This document shows, in pieces, positions 1 through 8,276 of a DNA stretch of 64,000 nucleotides. Numbering within the stretch: the stretch's first letter is position 1; each line of letters starts with the position of its first letter. The notes under the pieces are model-generated. The model was not told the origin of the DNA. It worked only from the letters and a program-made list of their open reading frames with translations, and searched no databases. The DNA is taken from positions 1,426,001 to 1,490,000 of the forward strand of contig OZ241848.1 of assembly GCA_965202795.1 (NCBI GenBank). Direction: 5' to 3'. This DNA comes from JACOND01 sp965202795. GTDB taxonomy: Bacteria > Bdellovibrionota > Bdellovibrionia > Bdellovibrionales > UBA1609. Made by a program: the position numbers and the translations under genes.

Positions 1-79
1 ATTGACAGGGGAAGAAAGAGATTTTCCCGGCCTAAGGGCTGTATTTTGGTTTTCTCAGCCGCAAAGCCGCAAAAATTTG

Positions 80-85
80 TATAAT
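80..85 (+). promoter_or_regulatory. Possible -10 box upstream of the first gene
   Basis: A perfect TATAAT lies about 150 bp before the ATG at 235. No convincing -35 box is found 16-18 bp upstream, so this is only a candidate. The rest of the first 234 bases is GC-rich and holds no gene I can support. Confidence 0.3.
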
Positions 86-234
86 GATTGTCAGCGGCGG
101 CGGCCGCGCTGGCGCGTTTGCCGCCCTGAGGCGCCCCCGCCGCTAAAAGCCTTTATGCAGGCGGGGCTGCGGGCGCCCGCCTTAAAAGCTCAGCTGATCA
201 GCCCAGACGGGGTTATTAAGGGAAGCCAGCTGTT

Positions 235-2475
235 ATGAAAGCTGTTATGAAACCGGGGGCAGTAAAAGCCAAAGCGGCGAAAAAGCCGAAGGCAAGCTCT
301 GTGGCCGGGCCGCCGGACCGCCGGGCAGCTGGAGCTGGGGGCCGGCGGCGGATATGGAAGCTTCTGCCGGCGGCGGGGCTGCTGGCCGGGCTGGCCGGGC
401 TGGCTTTTGCGCGGGCAGAGCCTTCTTCTAACAATCCCTTTCATATATGTGTCTTTCACATCACAGACGAAAAAGACTCAGAGCATGAAGCTTACAATAC
501 AAAAAAGCTTCAAACAAGACTTGAGGAGTTTGGGACTGATGTCCCAAAGGGCAGCGTAAAAGTCAAAGCTTATGGGGTGGAGGAGACAAAAAACATCCGC
601 CGCGCCTTCAGGAAAATGGCGGGGGATGCAAGCCATAAATGCGACAGCCTGATGATTTCGGGAAACCACATGGGGCATTTTTATGGGGAAAAAAAAGCGC
701 TTTTTCTAAAAGACCTGGAGGAAATGGCCTGTGAAAAGGGGCTTAAAGACTGGTTTGCCGGCATCAAGGCTTTGTGGCTGCATGGCTCCGGCACCGTCAC
801 TGATGACAATCTGGCCGATCTCAGAGGCGCCGCTTTCAGAAATTTAGTGAAAGATCATAAATACACAAAAGGCGAAAGCGACCGGAGAACCCGATCCTTT
901 CTCTCTGAAGCGGATAAGAGCATTCAGCATCCGCGAGTGACCGCTCGCATTCAGCATGCTTATAAGGCCAGCATTGATGAGCGCTCCCCCTTAAGCTCCC
1001 GTTATTTAAGGAGTTTTCCCAATGCGCAAATATATGGCTTTTTTGACAAAGCCCCCACCAGCGAAGACCTGTCCGGCATGGATGCTGGAAATGAAGAGCT
1101 TGAAAAAGGGCAGAGCCATCTCTTTCATCATATTGTGAAGATTGGAAAAATAATTGACACGAGCTTGACTGATCAGCATGGCAGAGCTTTTGTTGAGGGA
1201 ATCAAAGCTTTGGCGGCAAACGAAGAGGCGTGCGAAACAATAAGGGCAACAGCCTGGGAAAAAGGAGTCCACGATGCGGCCCAGTCTGTTTACGGCAAAA
1301 GCTATAAAGGCATCCGCCAGCTGGGCTGCGATTTGATTCAGGCCAAGCAGGTTTTGGACAATCCTGATGCCTCTGCTGAGCAAAAAGCCGCGGCAAAAAC
1401 CAAAATAAAAAAAACCCTGGACCGCATCAATCAATTAGACAAAGCGCTAAGCGAAACTGGAAGCATGACAGATGATAAAATCAAAAAAATCTTTGGCGCA
1501 GATAAAAGCGCAGAGGACATACAAAAAATCAAAGCCGAAGTCCAGAGGCTGAAAAGAGAAAATCTAAAGGCCTCGCATCTGCTTTTCAGCAATATTTATG
1601 ACACATGGAAGCTTGCCGGGGCGGCCGGAGATAATAATTTTAAAAATCAGGTTAAAGCAAAACTGAAGCAAGACACTTTTAAAACCGCGCTGAGCGAAAA
1701 AATTGACTCCCTTGTTCAGCCGGTTTTAGCCAAAGCGGACTATCTAAAATTCTGCAAAGAGATCAGCTGCGACGCGAATATCAAGGACAAAACAAATCAA
1801 ATCATAACAGCTCAAATAACCGCCGCCGAAGGCGATGACACAGGCAGCCGGATTTTGGCTGCCAGCGCCATAGACCAGCTCAATCAATATGATCTGATTA
1901 GCAAAGAGCAAGCCGCGGAGCTTGCAGCAAACACACAGCTTTTTCCCGCAGATGAAGCCAGCCCCTATATACAGCAAATCCAAAAGGGGCTGCAGTATCA
2001 GGGCATGAGCGCTGACAAAATCCTCAAAGATGTCGGAGAGGCTAAAGAGAAAGCCGTTGCAGACGGCGCCACTAATAACGACAAAGCCGCTTATGAGCTG
2101 GCGGTCCGGACAGCGGCGCGGGATTTTTTTCGGGATGGCGACAGCGCCAGCTTATCCGAGGCCATCCAAACTGTCCCCTACACAGATTCAGGCCAAAAAG
2201 ACGCTGTGTTAAACAGCCTTGCCAATGACATGGTGTTTTACGCGCAGTTTGATCCCAATCCAGAGAAACAGGCAAAAGATTTGTTTCATCAAATAAAGGA
2301 TATGACAAGCGGCAATTATAACGAGGATGTCTGGCGAGCGCTCGTTGGAGCAGCCAGATCTATGCAACAGGAAACCAGAGATTTTTTTGTTAAGCAAATG
2401 GAAAGCCCTGCCGGCAAAAATATCCCCTATAGACAGATAATTATAGACCGTGTCAAAACCGGCCCCCGCAACTGA
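235..2475 (+). CDS. Large secreted protein of unknown function
   Basis: 746 residues. I do not recognise the family. A basic N-terminus (residues 1-40) is followed by a hydrophobic stretch (about 42-59) ending in AFARA, so a Sec signal peptide or anchor is likely and the mature part is periplasmic or exported. Residues 66-190 look like an alpha/beta domain, with a beta strand ICVFHI, then SGNHMGHF (142-149) and ALWLHGSGT (179-187). The order resembles the strand-His and strand-Cys segments of caspase-like folds, but no Cys is at the second site. Residues 300-746 are mostly charged helices. Two in-frame ATGs (235, 247) sit in a duplicated GCTGTTATGAAA context, so the exact start is open. It is convergent with the dciA-like gene. 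Confidence 0.75.
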   Translation: MKAVMKPGAVKAKAAKKPKASSVAGPPDRRAAGAGGRRRIWKLLPAAGLLAGLAGLAFARAEPSSNNPFHICVFHITDEKDSEHEAYNTKKLQTRLEEFGTDVPKGSVKVKAYGVEETKNIRRAFRKMAGDASHKCDSLMISGNHMGHFYGEKKALFLKDLEEMACEKGLKDWFAGIKALWLHGSGTVTDDNLADLRGAAFRNLVKDHKYTKGESDRRTRSFLSEADKSIQHPRVTARIQHAYKASIDERSPLSSRYLRSFPNAQIYGFFDKAPTSEDLSGMDAGNEELEKGQSHLFHHIVKIGKIIDTSLTDQHGRAFVEGIKALAANEEACETIRATAWEKGVHDAAQSVYGKSYKGIRQLGCDLIQAKQVLDNPDASAEQKAAAKTKIKKTLDRINQLDKALSETGSMTDDKIKKIFGADKSAEDIQKIKAEVQRLKRENLKASHLLFSNIYDTWKLAGAAGDNNFKNQVKAKLKQDTFKTALSEKIDSLVQPVLAKADYLKFCKEISCDANIKDKTNQIITAQITAAEGDDTGSRILAASAIDQLNQYDLISKEQAAELAANTQLFPADEASPYIQQIQKGLQYQGMSADKILKDVGEAKEKAVADGATNNDKAAYELAVRTAARDFFRDGDSASLSEAIQTVPYTDSGQKDAVLNSLANDMVFYAQFDPNPEKQAKDLFHQIKDMTSGNYNEDVWRALVGAARSMQQETRDFFVKQMESPAGKNIPYRQIIIDRVKTGPRN

Positions 2476-2589
2476 GTCAGCCCCCGCCCCCCGAAGCCCG
2501 CGCTGAAACCCGCGCCAAGCTCTTGAGCGCGCCGCCGGCGGCTGGATCTGCCCGCCAGATGCCCCCCCGCCCCCCCCCGCTGGCGGCGC
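2476..2589. other. C-rich convergent intergenic region
   Basis: This is the spacer between two convergent genes. It is very GC-rich, with runs of 7 and 9 C near 2560-2580 and a GCGCCGCCGGCGGC hairpin around 2528. No U-run follows the hairpin, so I do not call a standard terminator. Confidence 0.4.
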
Positions 2590-2946
2590 TTAAAGCTTAT
2601 AAAGCGGAAAAGCCCTCCCCGCGCGGGGCTTCAGCTGAAAAACAATTTTTTTGATTTTTTTGTCCGGGAAGCGGCTGTTGATTTTCCGCCTCAAAGGCTC
2701 CTCAATAAAATACATGTCCTGAATGCAGGCTGAGCTGGGCAGCGCGACAAACAGCCGCCTGTTTTTAAACTGAACGGGGCGGCCCGCCCGGGCAATGGCC
2801 TCCCCGGCCAGATCCTCCCAGACACGGTTCAGCTCCGACAAAAAATGCCCCTCAGACAGCGGCGATCCTTTGCGCCTAAACAGCGCGCTTATGATTTCGC
2901 CCGCCGGCAAAAGAGATCCTCTCCTGTTTCTTTTTGCCCTGCCCAT
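2590..2946 (-). CDS. DUF721/DciA-like protein, probable helicase loader
   Basis: The core matches the DUF721 (DciA) family: an N-terminal helix (EIISALFRRKG), then LNRVWEDLAGEAIARAGRP and a strand-turn part (FKNRRLFVALPSS, KINSRFPDKKIKKIVFQ). In bacteria without DnaC/DnaI, DciA helps load the replicative helicase DnaB; shorter relatives are of uncertain role. The ATG at 2946 gives about 118 residues, close to the family size. A TTG at 3027 would add 27 residues but has no clear ribosome site. It lies directly downstream of murD on the same strand and is probably cotranscribed with it. The family assignment rests on motif memory. Confidence 0.6.
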   Translation of the reverse strand: MGRAKRNRRGSLLPAGEIISALFRRKGSPLSEGHFLSELNRVWEDLAGEAIARAGRPVQFKNRRLFVALPSSACIQDMYFIEEPLRRKINSRFPDKKIKKIVFQLKPRAGRAFPLYKL

Positions 2947-3054
2947 AAAAGATATGCCCGCCGCGCCTGGCTTTTTAAGCGCTTGCCCCCTCTCTTTCAA
3001 GAAAAATCTCCCCAAAATCAAGTCCAAAATCGCGCGCGGGCCTGGCGCTGGCTG

Positions 3055-4446
3055 TCATTTAAACTGGTTGACAATCTGCCTGAAGCGCCGCCCGCGCTCC
3101 TCATAAGAGCTGAACATGTCAAAACTGGGGCATCCGGGCGAAAGCAGCGCGATGTCGCCAATGCGGGATTTGTTGTAGCTGATATAAACCGCCTCGTCAA
3201 AAGTTCCCACCAAAAAAGTCTCGCTGCAGCCGCCGATATGGCGGTTGATCATCTCCTTGGCCTCTCCAATCAAAATCAGGGTTTTCACTTTGCGGCGGAC
3301 AAGATCAGCGAGAGGGGTGTAGTCCAGGCCGGTCTCCCTCCCCCCCATAATCAAAATCACATTGCCCTCAAAGGCCTCCAGAGCGCAGCCAACCGCCTGG
3401 ACATTTGTCGCCTTGGAGTCATTGTAAAACAAAACCCCGCCGACCCGCCGGACATACTCCAGGCGGTGGGGGCTTCCCCTGTATTCGTCAATCCCCCTTT
3501 GGATATGCTGCCAGCTCCCGCCGTTTTCCTTGGCTGTCAAAATGGCCGCCATAATGTTTTCATGAGAGCGCGGGCCAATCAGGGGGGATTTTTTCAGGCT
3601 GTAGTATTCAATTTCCGGCCGGGTTCTAACCTGAACTTCGCCATCAAGGGCCACGGCGCCGCCGATGCTCATCACCTGGGGCTTCAGGCTTTTTTTTCTT
3701 GAAAAGTAAAATATCCGCCCCCGCTGCGCCACAGGATCCCGCGCCAGGTCAATAACCTCAGGGCTGTCGGCATTTAAAATGCTGGTCATTTTGCTGTGGG
3801 TGTTTGCGAAGATGTTTTTTTTGGCGGCGATGTAGTCCTCCATAGAGAGGTAGCGGTCCCGGTGGCTTTCCGAAATATTTGTAACCACAATGTTTCCGGG
3901 AGTCATGCTCTGGACGCTCTCCAGCATAAAGCTGGAGGCCTCCACAAGCAGAACATCGGCCCTTTTCCCCTCATAAAGATACTGGCTGAGGGGGGTTTTG
4001 TAATTTCCCCCTGTCCAGACATTCACCCCGGAGTTTCTTAAAAACAGGGCCGCCATCTCCAAAACAGCTGTTTTGCCGTTGGTGCCGGTGATAACCGCCA
4101 TTTTTTCTCTGACATACCGGGAGGCAAACTCAAACTCTCCGGTGACCTCCGCGCCGCGGCTTCTGATATAGTCAAACAGCCTTAAATTGGAGGGGACCCC
4201 CGGACTCAAAATCACATAGTCCTGCTGCTTGAGGCTTTTGGGGCTGTGGCCCTCCAGCTCAAACTCCAGAGACAGGCTTTTGGCCTCCTCATAAAGGGGA
4301 AGCTCGGCAGCGGATTTGCGCTCGCTGATCAGGACCTTGGCGCCGCAGCGGAGCAAAAACCGGGCCAGAGCCAGGCCCGTCTTTCCCAAGCCCACAACGG
4401 CGATTTTTTTCCCTTTCAGGTCTTTTAAATGAAATTTTTTGCGCAT
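3055..4446 (-). CDS. murD: UDP-N-acetylmuramoyl-L-alanine--D-glutamate ligase MurD
   Basis: MurD adds D-glutamate to UDP-MurNAc-L-Ala in cytoplasmic peptidoglycan precursor synthesis. The 463 residues are near the usual 440-450. An N-terminal Rossmann-like domain (GKKIAVVGLGKTG, residues 12-24) precedes the Mur ligase P-loop GTNGKT (121-126). The central domain contains a SESHRDR segment, and the C-terminal domain has RLEYVRRVGGVLFYNDSKATN, the MurD hallmark. The P-loop reads GTNGKTA where GTNGKST/TT is usual, which keeps the key Lys and Thr. It follows mraY after about 190 bp, as in a broken dcw cluster, and the dciA-like gene follows. Confidence 0.95.
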   Translation of the reverse strand: MRKKFHLKDLKGKKIAVVGLGKTGLALARFLLRCGAKVLISERKSAAELPLYEEAKSLSLEFELEGHSPKSLKQQDYVILSPGVPSNLRLFDYIRSRGAEVTGEFEFASRYVREKMAVITGTNGKTAVLEMAALFLRNSGVNVWTGGNYKTPLSQYLYEGKRADVLLVEASSFMLESVQSMTPGNIVVTNISESHRDRYLSMEDYIAAKKNIFANTHSKMTSILNADSPEVIDLARDPVAQRGRIFYFSRKKSLKPQVMSIGGAVALDGEVQVRTRPEIEYYSLKKSPLIGPRSHENIMAAILTAKENGGSWQHIQRGIDEYRGSPHRLEYVRRVGGVLFYNDSKATNVQAVGCALEAFEGNVILIMGGRETGLDYTPLADLVRRKVKTLILIGEAKEMINRHIGGCSETFLVGTFDEAVYISYNKSRIGDIALLSPGCPSFDMFSSYEERGRRFRQIVNQFK

Positions 4447-4640
4447 GGATGATATTTTTTCAAAAACCTCTTAAATCCCTTTTATCAGGCGGGTTTTCAT
4501 CTGCCGGCGAAAGCCTGAAAGCAGGCTGAGGGCATCACAGGCTCTGAAATCTCAAAACACTTGCGGCCCCCTTAATAAATACAGAATATTCAATGCCGGT
4601 CAAGACGCGGCGCGGCCAAAATCGCGGCGCAATCAAAGGC

Positions 4641-5729
4641 TCAGCGGATTTTTAGCGCCGCCAGGCTCAAAACCGCCAGCAAAATCGACAAAATCCAAAA
4701 GCGGACAATGATTTTTGACTCCTCCATTCCCTTCAGCTCAAAATGATGATGCAGGGGGGCCATGCGGAAGATCCGCCGCCCCGTCAGCTTGTAAGAGGCC
4801 ACCTGGAAAATCACAGACAGGGTTTCAGCGGCAAAGATGCCCCCAAGCAAAACCAGAAGTATCTCGTTTTTTGTCAAAACCGCCATCGCGCCCAAAAACC
4901 CCCCCAGCCCCAAAGATCCGACATCCCCCATAAAAACCTGGGCGGGGTAAGCATTATACCATAAAAATCCGAGGCAGGCGGCCACGACCGCCGCCGCTAT
5001 CGGCATCAGCTCGCCCGCCCCGGCCACATAAGGGATGTTCAGGTAAGCGGCTATTTCCTGATGGCCGGCGGAATAGGCAAAAACCGAAAGCGCCGCGGCG
5101 CAGACCAGCGCGGGAAAAACAGCCAGGCCGTCCAGCCCGTCGGTCAAATTGACGCCGTTGGCGCAGCCTGTGATCACAAAGGCGCCAAACAAAAAGTAAG
5201 CCCAGCCCATGTCCCAGCTGAAGTTTTTTAGGAACGGCAGGTAAAGGGCTGTTGAAATGACCTCAGCCCGGCCCAAAAGAAAAAGAGCGGAAAAAGCGAG
5301 GGAAAACTCCATCAGCAGGCGCCAGCGGGGCCTGATCCCGCGAAAGCTCCCTTTTTTCAGCTTCAGAAGATCGTCCCAGAGGCCAATCAGGGCAAACCCG
5401 CAGACTATGGCTATAACAGCGATGATCAGAGGCTCTGACAGATCCGCCCACAGGGCGCAGACAGCCAAAAAGCCAAGGAGCATAAAGCTCCCGCCCATTG
5501 TGGGGGCGCCGGCTTTTTTTTGGTGGGAGGCGGGGCCGTCGCTGCTGATTTTTTCTTTCATCCCCCACTTTCGCGCCTTGGACACAAACCACTGGCCCAG
5601 AAGCCAGCAGACAAAAAAAGAGGTGAAAAAGGCCAGAAAAGACCGAAAGGTAATGTATTGGAAAAGATTAAAGGCCGGAAAATCCGGGGACAGGCCAAAA
5701 AGCCATTTGTAGATCATGATGCGGCTCAT
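4641..5729 (-). CDS. mraY: Phospho-N-acetylmuramoyl-pentapeptide-transferase MraY
   Basis: MraY moves phospho-MurNAc-pentapeptide from UDP to undecaprenyl phosphate, forming lipid I at the inner membrane. The 362 residues carry about ten membrane segments and the family motifs in order: GAPTMGG, GLWDDLLK with the Asp pair, NLTDGLDGLA, FMGDVGSLGLGG and the histidine motif APLHHHFELKG. Neighbours are murD downstream and resB upstream. No murE or murF is seen here, so the dcw order is broken. A TTGACA promoter about 150 bp upstream can drive mraY-murD-dciA. A second ATG four codons in is possible. Confidence 0.96.
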   Translation of the reverse strand: MSRIMIYKWLFGLSPDFPAFNLFQYITFRSFLAFFTSFFVCWLLGQWFVSKARKWGMKEKISSDGPASHQKKAGAPTMGGSFMLLGFLAVCALWADLSEPLIIAVIAIVCGFALIGLWDDLLKLKKGSFRGIRPRWRLLMEFSLAFSALFLLGRAEVISTALYLPFLKNFSWDMGWAYFLFGAFVITGCANGVNLTDGLDGLAVFPALVCAAALSVFAYSAGHQEIAAYLNIPYVAGAGELMPIAAAVVAACLGFLWYNAYPAQVFMGDVGSLGLGGFLGAMAVLTKNEILLVLLGGIFAAETLSVIFQVASYKLTGRRIFRMAPLHHHFELKGMEESKIIVRFWILSILLAVLSLAALKIR

Positions 5730-5876
5730 CCCCGCCCGCGCGGGGAGCAGTTTTTGGCGGCCCCAGCCTTTTCAGCGCCTTGCCTGATTCAGAGGCCCCC
5801 CCGGCAAAGGCGCGGAGGAAAAGCGCGGCGGGCTTTTTTATGCCGCTCAAATCCCGGCTTTTCCGCCTTGCTCTGC

Positions 5877-5904
5877 CTTATCAGGGATGCCCCGGGCTTG
5901 TCAA
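5877..5904 (-). promoter_or_regulatory. Promoter for mraY-murD-dciA
   Basis: On the minus strand TTGACA (5899-5904) is followed after 16 bp by GATAAG (5877-5882). The AGx/GTTTGACA context is shared with other promoters in the window. The leader to mraY would be about 140 nt. Confidence 0.5.
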
Positions 5905-5949
5905 ACCTTCAATGAGTCCGAATGTTTAAATAAAGCCTTCAAAAAGCCG

Positions 5950-7365
5950 TCAAACCCGGCGAAGCCAAAACAGCAGAACAATCCCCGCAACCACAAGAAG
6001 CGCCCCTCCGTATTTTAAGGGCCGCCCGGGGTCCCTGTTTACAGATAAAATTGAAGTTCTGGCCTGCCCGTCCCTGTCTGTTTCAAAGCTGGACTGGTAA
6101 AAAGTAAAGCCCTTATGCTTCAGCGGCTCGTTCATGGAGATCAGCCGGCTCTGGCCATCAAACTCCACCTCGCTTTCATAGGACTTTGCCTTTCCGCTCC
6201 CCTGATAATGGGCTATCCGAAAATCCAGAAGCTTCAAGTCAAACCCCAGGCTGACCCTTTTGTTTAGAAAGCCAAAAACATGGACTCTGTCCTCTTGATA
6301 AAAGCGGATGGGGGAGTTTTCCAGCGCCCACACAGCCTGACTCGCGGGCTGGCCCCGGCGCCGGGCGCGGATGGCCTGAACTGTCAAATCAGAGGGGGCT
6401 TTTGCCGGAGTCACAAGAAAGCGTTTTGACGCGCGGGGCAAAAAATCAAGCAGCTGAAGCTGAAAGTCCATCCAGGGGGTTTTTATGCGGGCGCCTGGCT
6501 TTGCCGGGCTTGTTTGCCGGGGCGGCCTGGCCGTTCCGTCCTCATGGCGGGTTTTTTTAGGAGGGGGTTTTTCAGAGAAAAAATAAAGCAGCTGAGGAGG
6601 GTTTCCGGGATGGCTTTTGGAGAGAAAAACCAGCTCCCTGTTTTTTGAGCCTTTATAAGAGGGGTCTTCTGTGAGGGTGATGGAGACAGGGCCTAAATCC
6701 GATGAGGCGGAGGCTTCGCCCGGCTCTATATAGAGCCAGCCTGAATCGGCCCCCATCCGGCCCTCTATATGAAAGCGCAGCGCCGGGCGGCCGCCTTTTT
6801 CCGCCTGTTTATAAACCCGGCGGGGCAGGCTGTAAGGAAGGTAAGAATCCACAATAAACGACTCCCCCCCGGCTGAAGCCTCAAAAGGGCGGCTTTCTGA
6901 TGGCCGGCGGAGAAAAAAATCCACATCCTCCTCATGCAGAAGGCTAAAAGACTGTCCGTCAAAAGAGCTGTAGATTTTGATCTCCATTTCCGGAACGCCT
7001 GCCGTTCGGACAGTCTCCCCCTCCCGAAAGCGAAGCGAGCCGTCTATGCCAAGGTATTTTGTGACAAAAGAGCCAAGTATCATGGTCAGGATGCCAATAT
7101 GGGCTGCCACAAACCCCGCCTGGCGCTTTTTCCATGGCCAGCGGTCCGTCAAAACCGCAAACAAATTCAGCGCCAAAAACATCAGGGCTGCGCCCATCCA
7201 GGGGGAGTGGTAGATCAGCTTGTTGGCTGCCTGCTGATCATAGCGGGACTCCACAAAAGTCCCTATGGCCGTCAAAACAGCCAGAGCGGAAAGGACCAAA
7301 ACCGCAAGCTTCAGGGATTTAAAGAAGCCAGACAATTGGGCGGCGATTTTTTTGGCTGTGTCCAT
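5950..7365 (-). CDS. resB: ResB/Ccs1-like cytochrome c biogenesis protein
   Basis: ResB works with ResC/CcsA in system II cytochrome c maturation, handling heme and reduced apocytochrome at the membrane. Three membrane segments lie near residues 15-40, 55-75 and 85-105, then comes a large periplasmic domain and a C-terminal membrane helix (about 447-465). Family-like segments include AIGTFVESRYD, the TDRWPWKKRQAGF linker and MNEPLKHKGFTFYQSSFE near the C-terminus. The ATG overlaps the murB stop (TAATG), so translation is probably coupled. No ResC is in the window. The ankyrin-cytochrome c lipoprotein at 29.3-30.8 kb is a possible client. Confidence 0.85.
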   Translation of the reverse strand: MDTAKKIAAQLSGFFKSLKLAVLVLSALAVLTAIGTFVESRYDQQAANKLIYHSPWMGAALMFLALNLFAVLTDRWPWKKRQAGFVAAHIGILTMILGSFVTKYLGIDGSLRFREGETVRTAGVPEMEIKIYSSFDGQSFSLLHEEDVDFFLRRPSESRPFEASAGGESFIVDSYLPYSLPRRVYKQAEKGGRPALRFHIEGRMGADSGWLYIEPGEASASSDLGPVSITLTEDPSYKGSKNRELVFLSKSHPGNPPQLLYFFSEKPPPKKTRHEDGTARPPRQTSPAKPGARIKTPWMDFQLQLLDFLPRASKRFLVTPAKAPSDLTVQAIRARRRGQPASQAVWALENSPIRFYQEDRVHVFGFLNKRVSLGFDLKLLDFRIAHYQGSGKAKSYESEVEFDGQSRLISMNEPLKHKGFTFYQSSFETDRDGQARTSILSVNRDPGRPLKYGGALLVVAGIVLLFWLRRV

Positions 7366-8267
7366 TAGTTCCCAGACAAATGGCGCTCCCAGCGGCCAAA
7401 GCGGCGGACCTCCAGCTCCAAGCTGATCTGAAACTGTTTTTGGACCTCCATTTGAATCTTTCGGATCAGGCGGTCAATGTCCCGCGCGCTGGCCCCGCCC
7501 CCGTTTATAATAAAATTTGCATGCTTTGGGGAGACAAAAGCGCCGCCCTCTGAGAGCCCTTTGAGGCCGGCTTTTTCAATCAGCCGGCCGGCCAATTCAG
7601 GGTAAGGGTTTTTAAAAACCGAGCCGCAGCAGGGGTGATTCAGAGGCTGCGAGGCTTTGCGCCGCTTAAGCTCCCGCTTGATGGCTTCTCTCAATTCGCC
7701 TTGCGGCTCTAAAGGCCAGGAAAGCGCGGCGCGGAAAATCACCCCCCTCTCCCACCCGGATGTCCGGCGGTATTCCCATTTGATGTCTTTTTTATAATAG
7801 GTCCGCTCGCCGCGGGGGGTGATCACATCAAACCAGTCCGTGATTTCAGAAAACTCTGAGGGCTTGAGCGGCCGGGAAACCCCGGCGTTCATTACAATCC
7901 CGCCGCCCAGATCTCCCGGCAGCCCTGATAAAAACACTGCCGGGGCCAGCTGATTCTCGCGAAAGGCCGTCATCAGATCCCCTTTGGTTAGGCCCGCCTC
8001 CGCGCAAATAACAAACCGGCCGCTCTCTTCGCGGATGGCGAATCGGTTCAGCCGTCTGGTTGAGATGACCAGGCCCGCGGCGCCCCTGTCGCTGACAAGA
8101 ATATTGGAGCCGCCGCCCAAGACAGAATAAGGCTGGCGGTTTTTTTCCGCCCAGAAAAGAGCCTCTTGCATATCTCTGGAGCTTTCCGGCTCGCAGAAAT
8201 AATCGGCGGGCCCGCCGACCCGCCAGGAATTTCGCTGTTTCAGCGGCTCCCCTTTTTTGATTTCCAT
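7365..8267 (-). CDS. murB: UDP-N-acetylenolpyruvoylglucosamine reductase MurB
   Basis: MurB reduces UDP-GlcNAc-enolpyruvate to UDP-MurNAc using FAD and NADPH. The 300 residues fit the type II MurB size. FAD-binding motifs are GGPADYFCEP, LGGGSNILVSD and GLPGDLGGGIVMNAG; the YRRTSGW segment and CCGSVFKNP (the catalytic serine region) follow, and the C-terminal part contains SPKHANFIINGGGAS. It lies between peptidase S8 (9 bp upstream) and resB (1-base overlap), away from murC, so the cell-wall genes are dispersed over two clusters on the same strand. Confidence 0.95.
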   Translation of the reverse strand: MEIKKGEPLKQRNSWRVGGPADYFCEPESSRDMQEALFWAEKNRQPYSVLGGGSNILVSDRGAAGLVISTRRLNRFAIREESGRFVICAEAGLTKGDLMTAFRENQLAPAVFLSGLPGDLGGGIVMNAGVSRPLKPSEFSEITDWFDVITPRGERTYYKKDIKWEYRRTSGWERGVIFRAALSWPLEPQGELREAIKRELKRRKASQPLNHPCCGSVFKNPYPELAGRLIEKAGLKGLSEGGAFVSPKHANFIINGGGASARDIDRLIRKIQMEVQKQFQISLELEVRRFGRWERHLSGN

Positions 8268-8276
8268 GCCTGGATT

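Noticed and set aside
2..238. 78-codon ORF at the window start
   Set aside because: Arg/Pro-rich, no recognisable motif, overlaps the likely promoter region of the first gene.
2845..3702. 285-codon plus-strand ORF
   Set aside because: Antisense to murD and the dciA-like gene; composition is that of a shadow frame.
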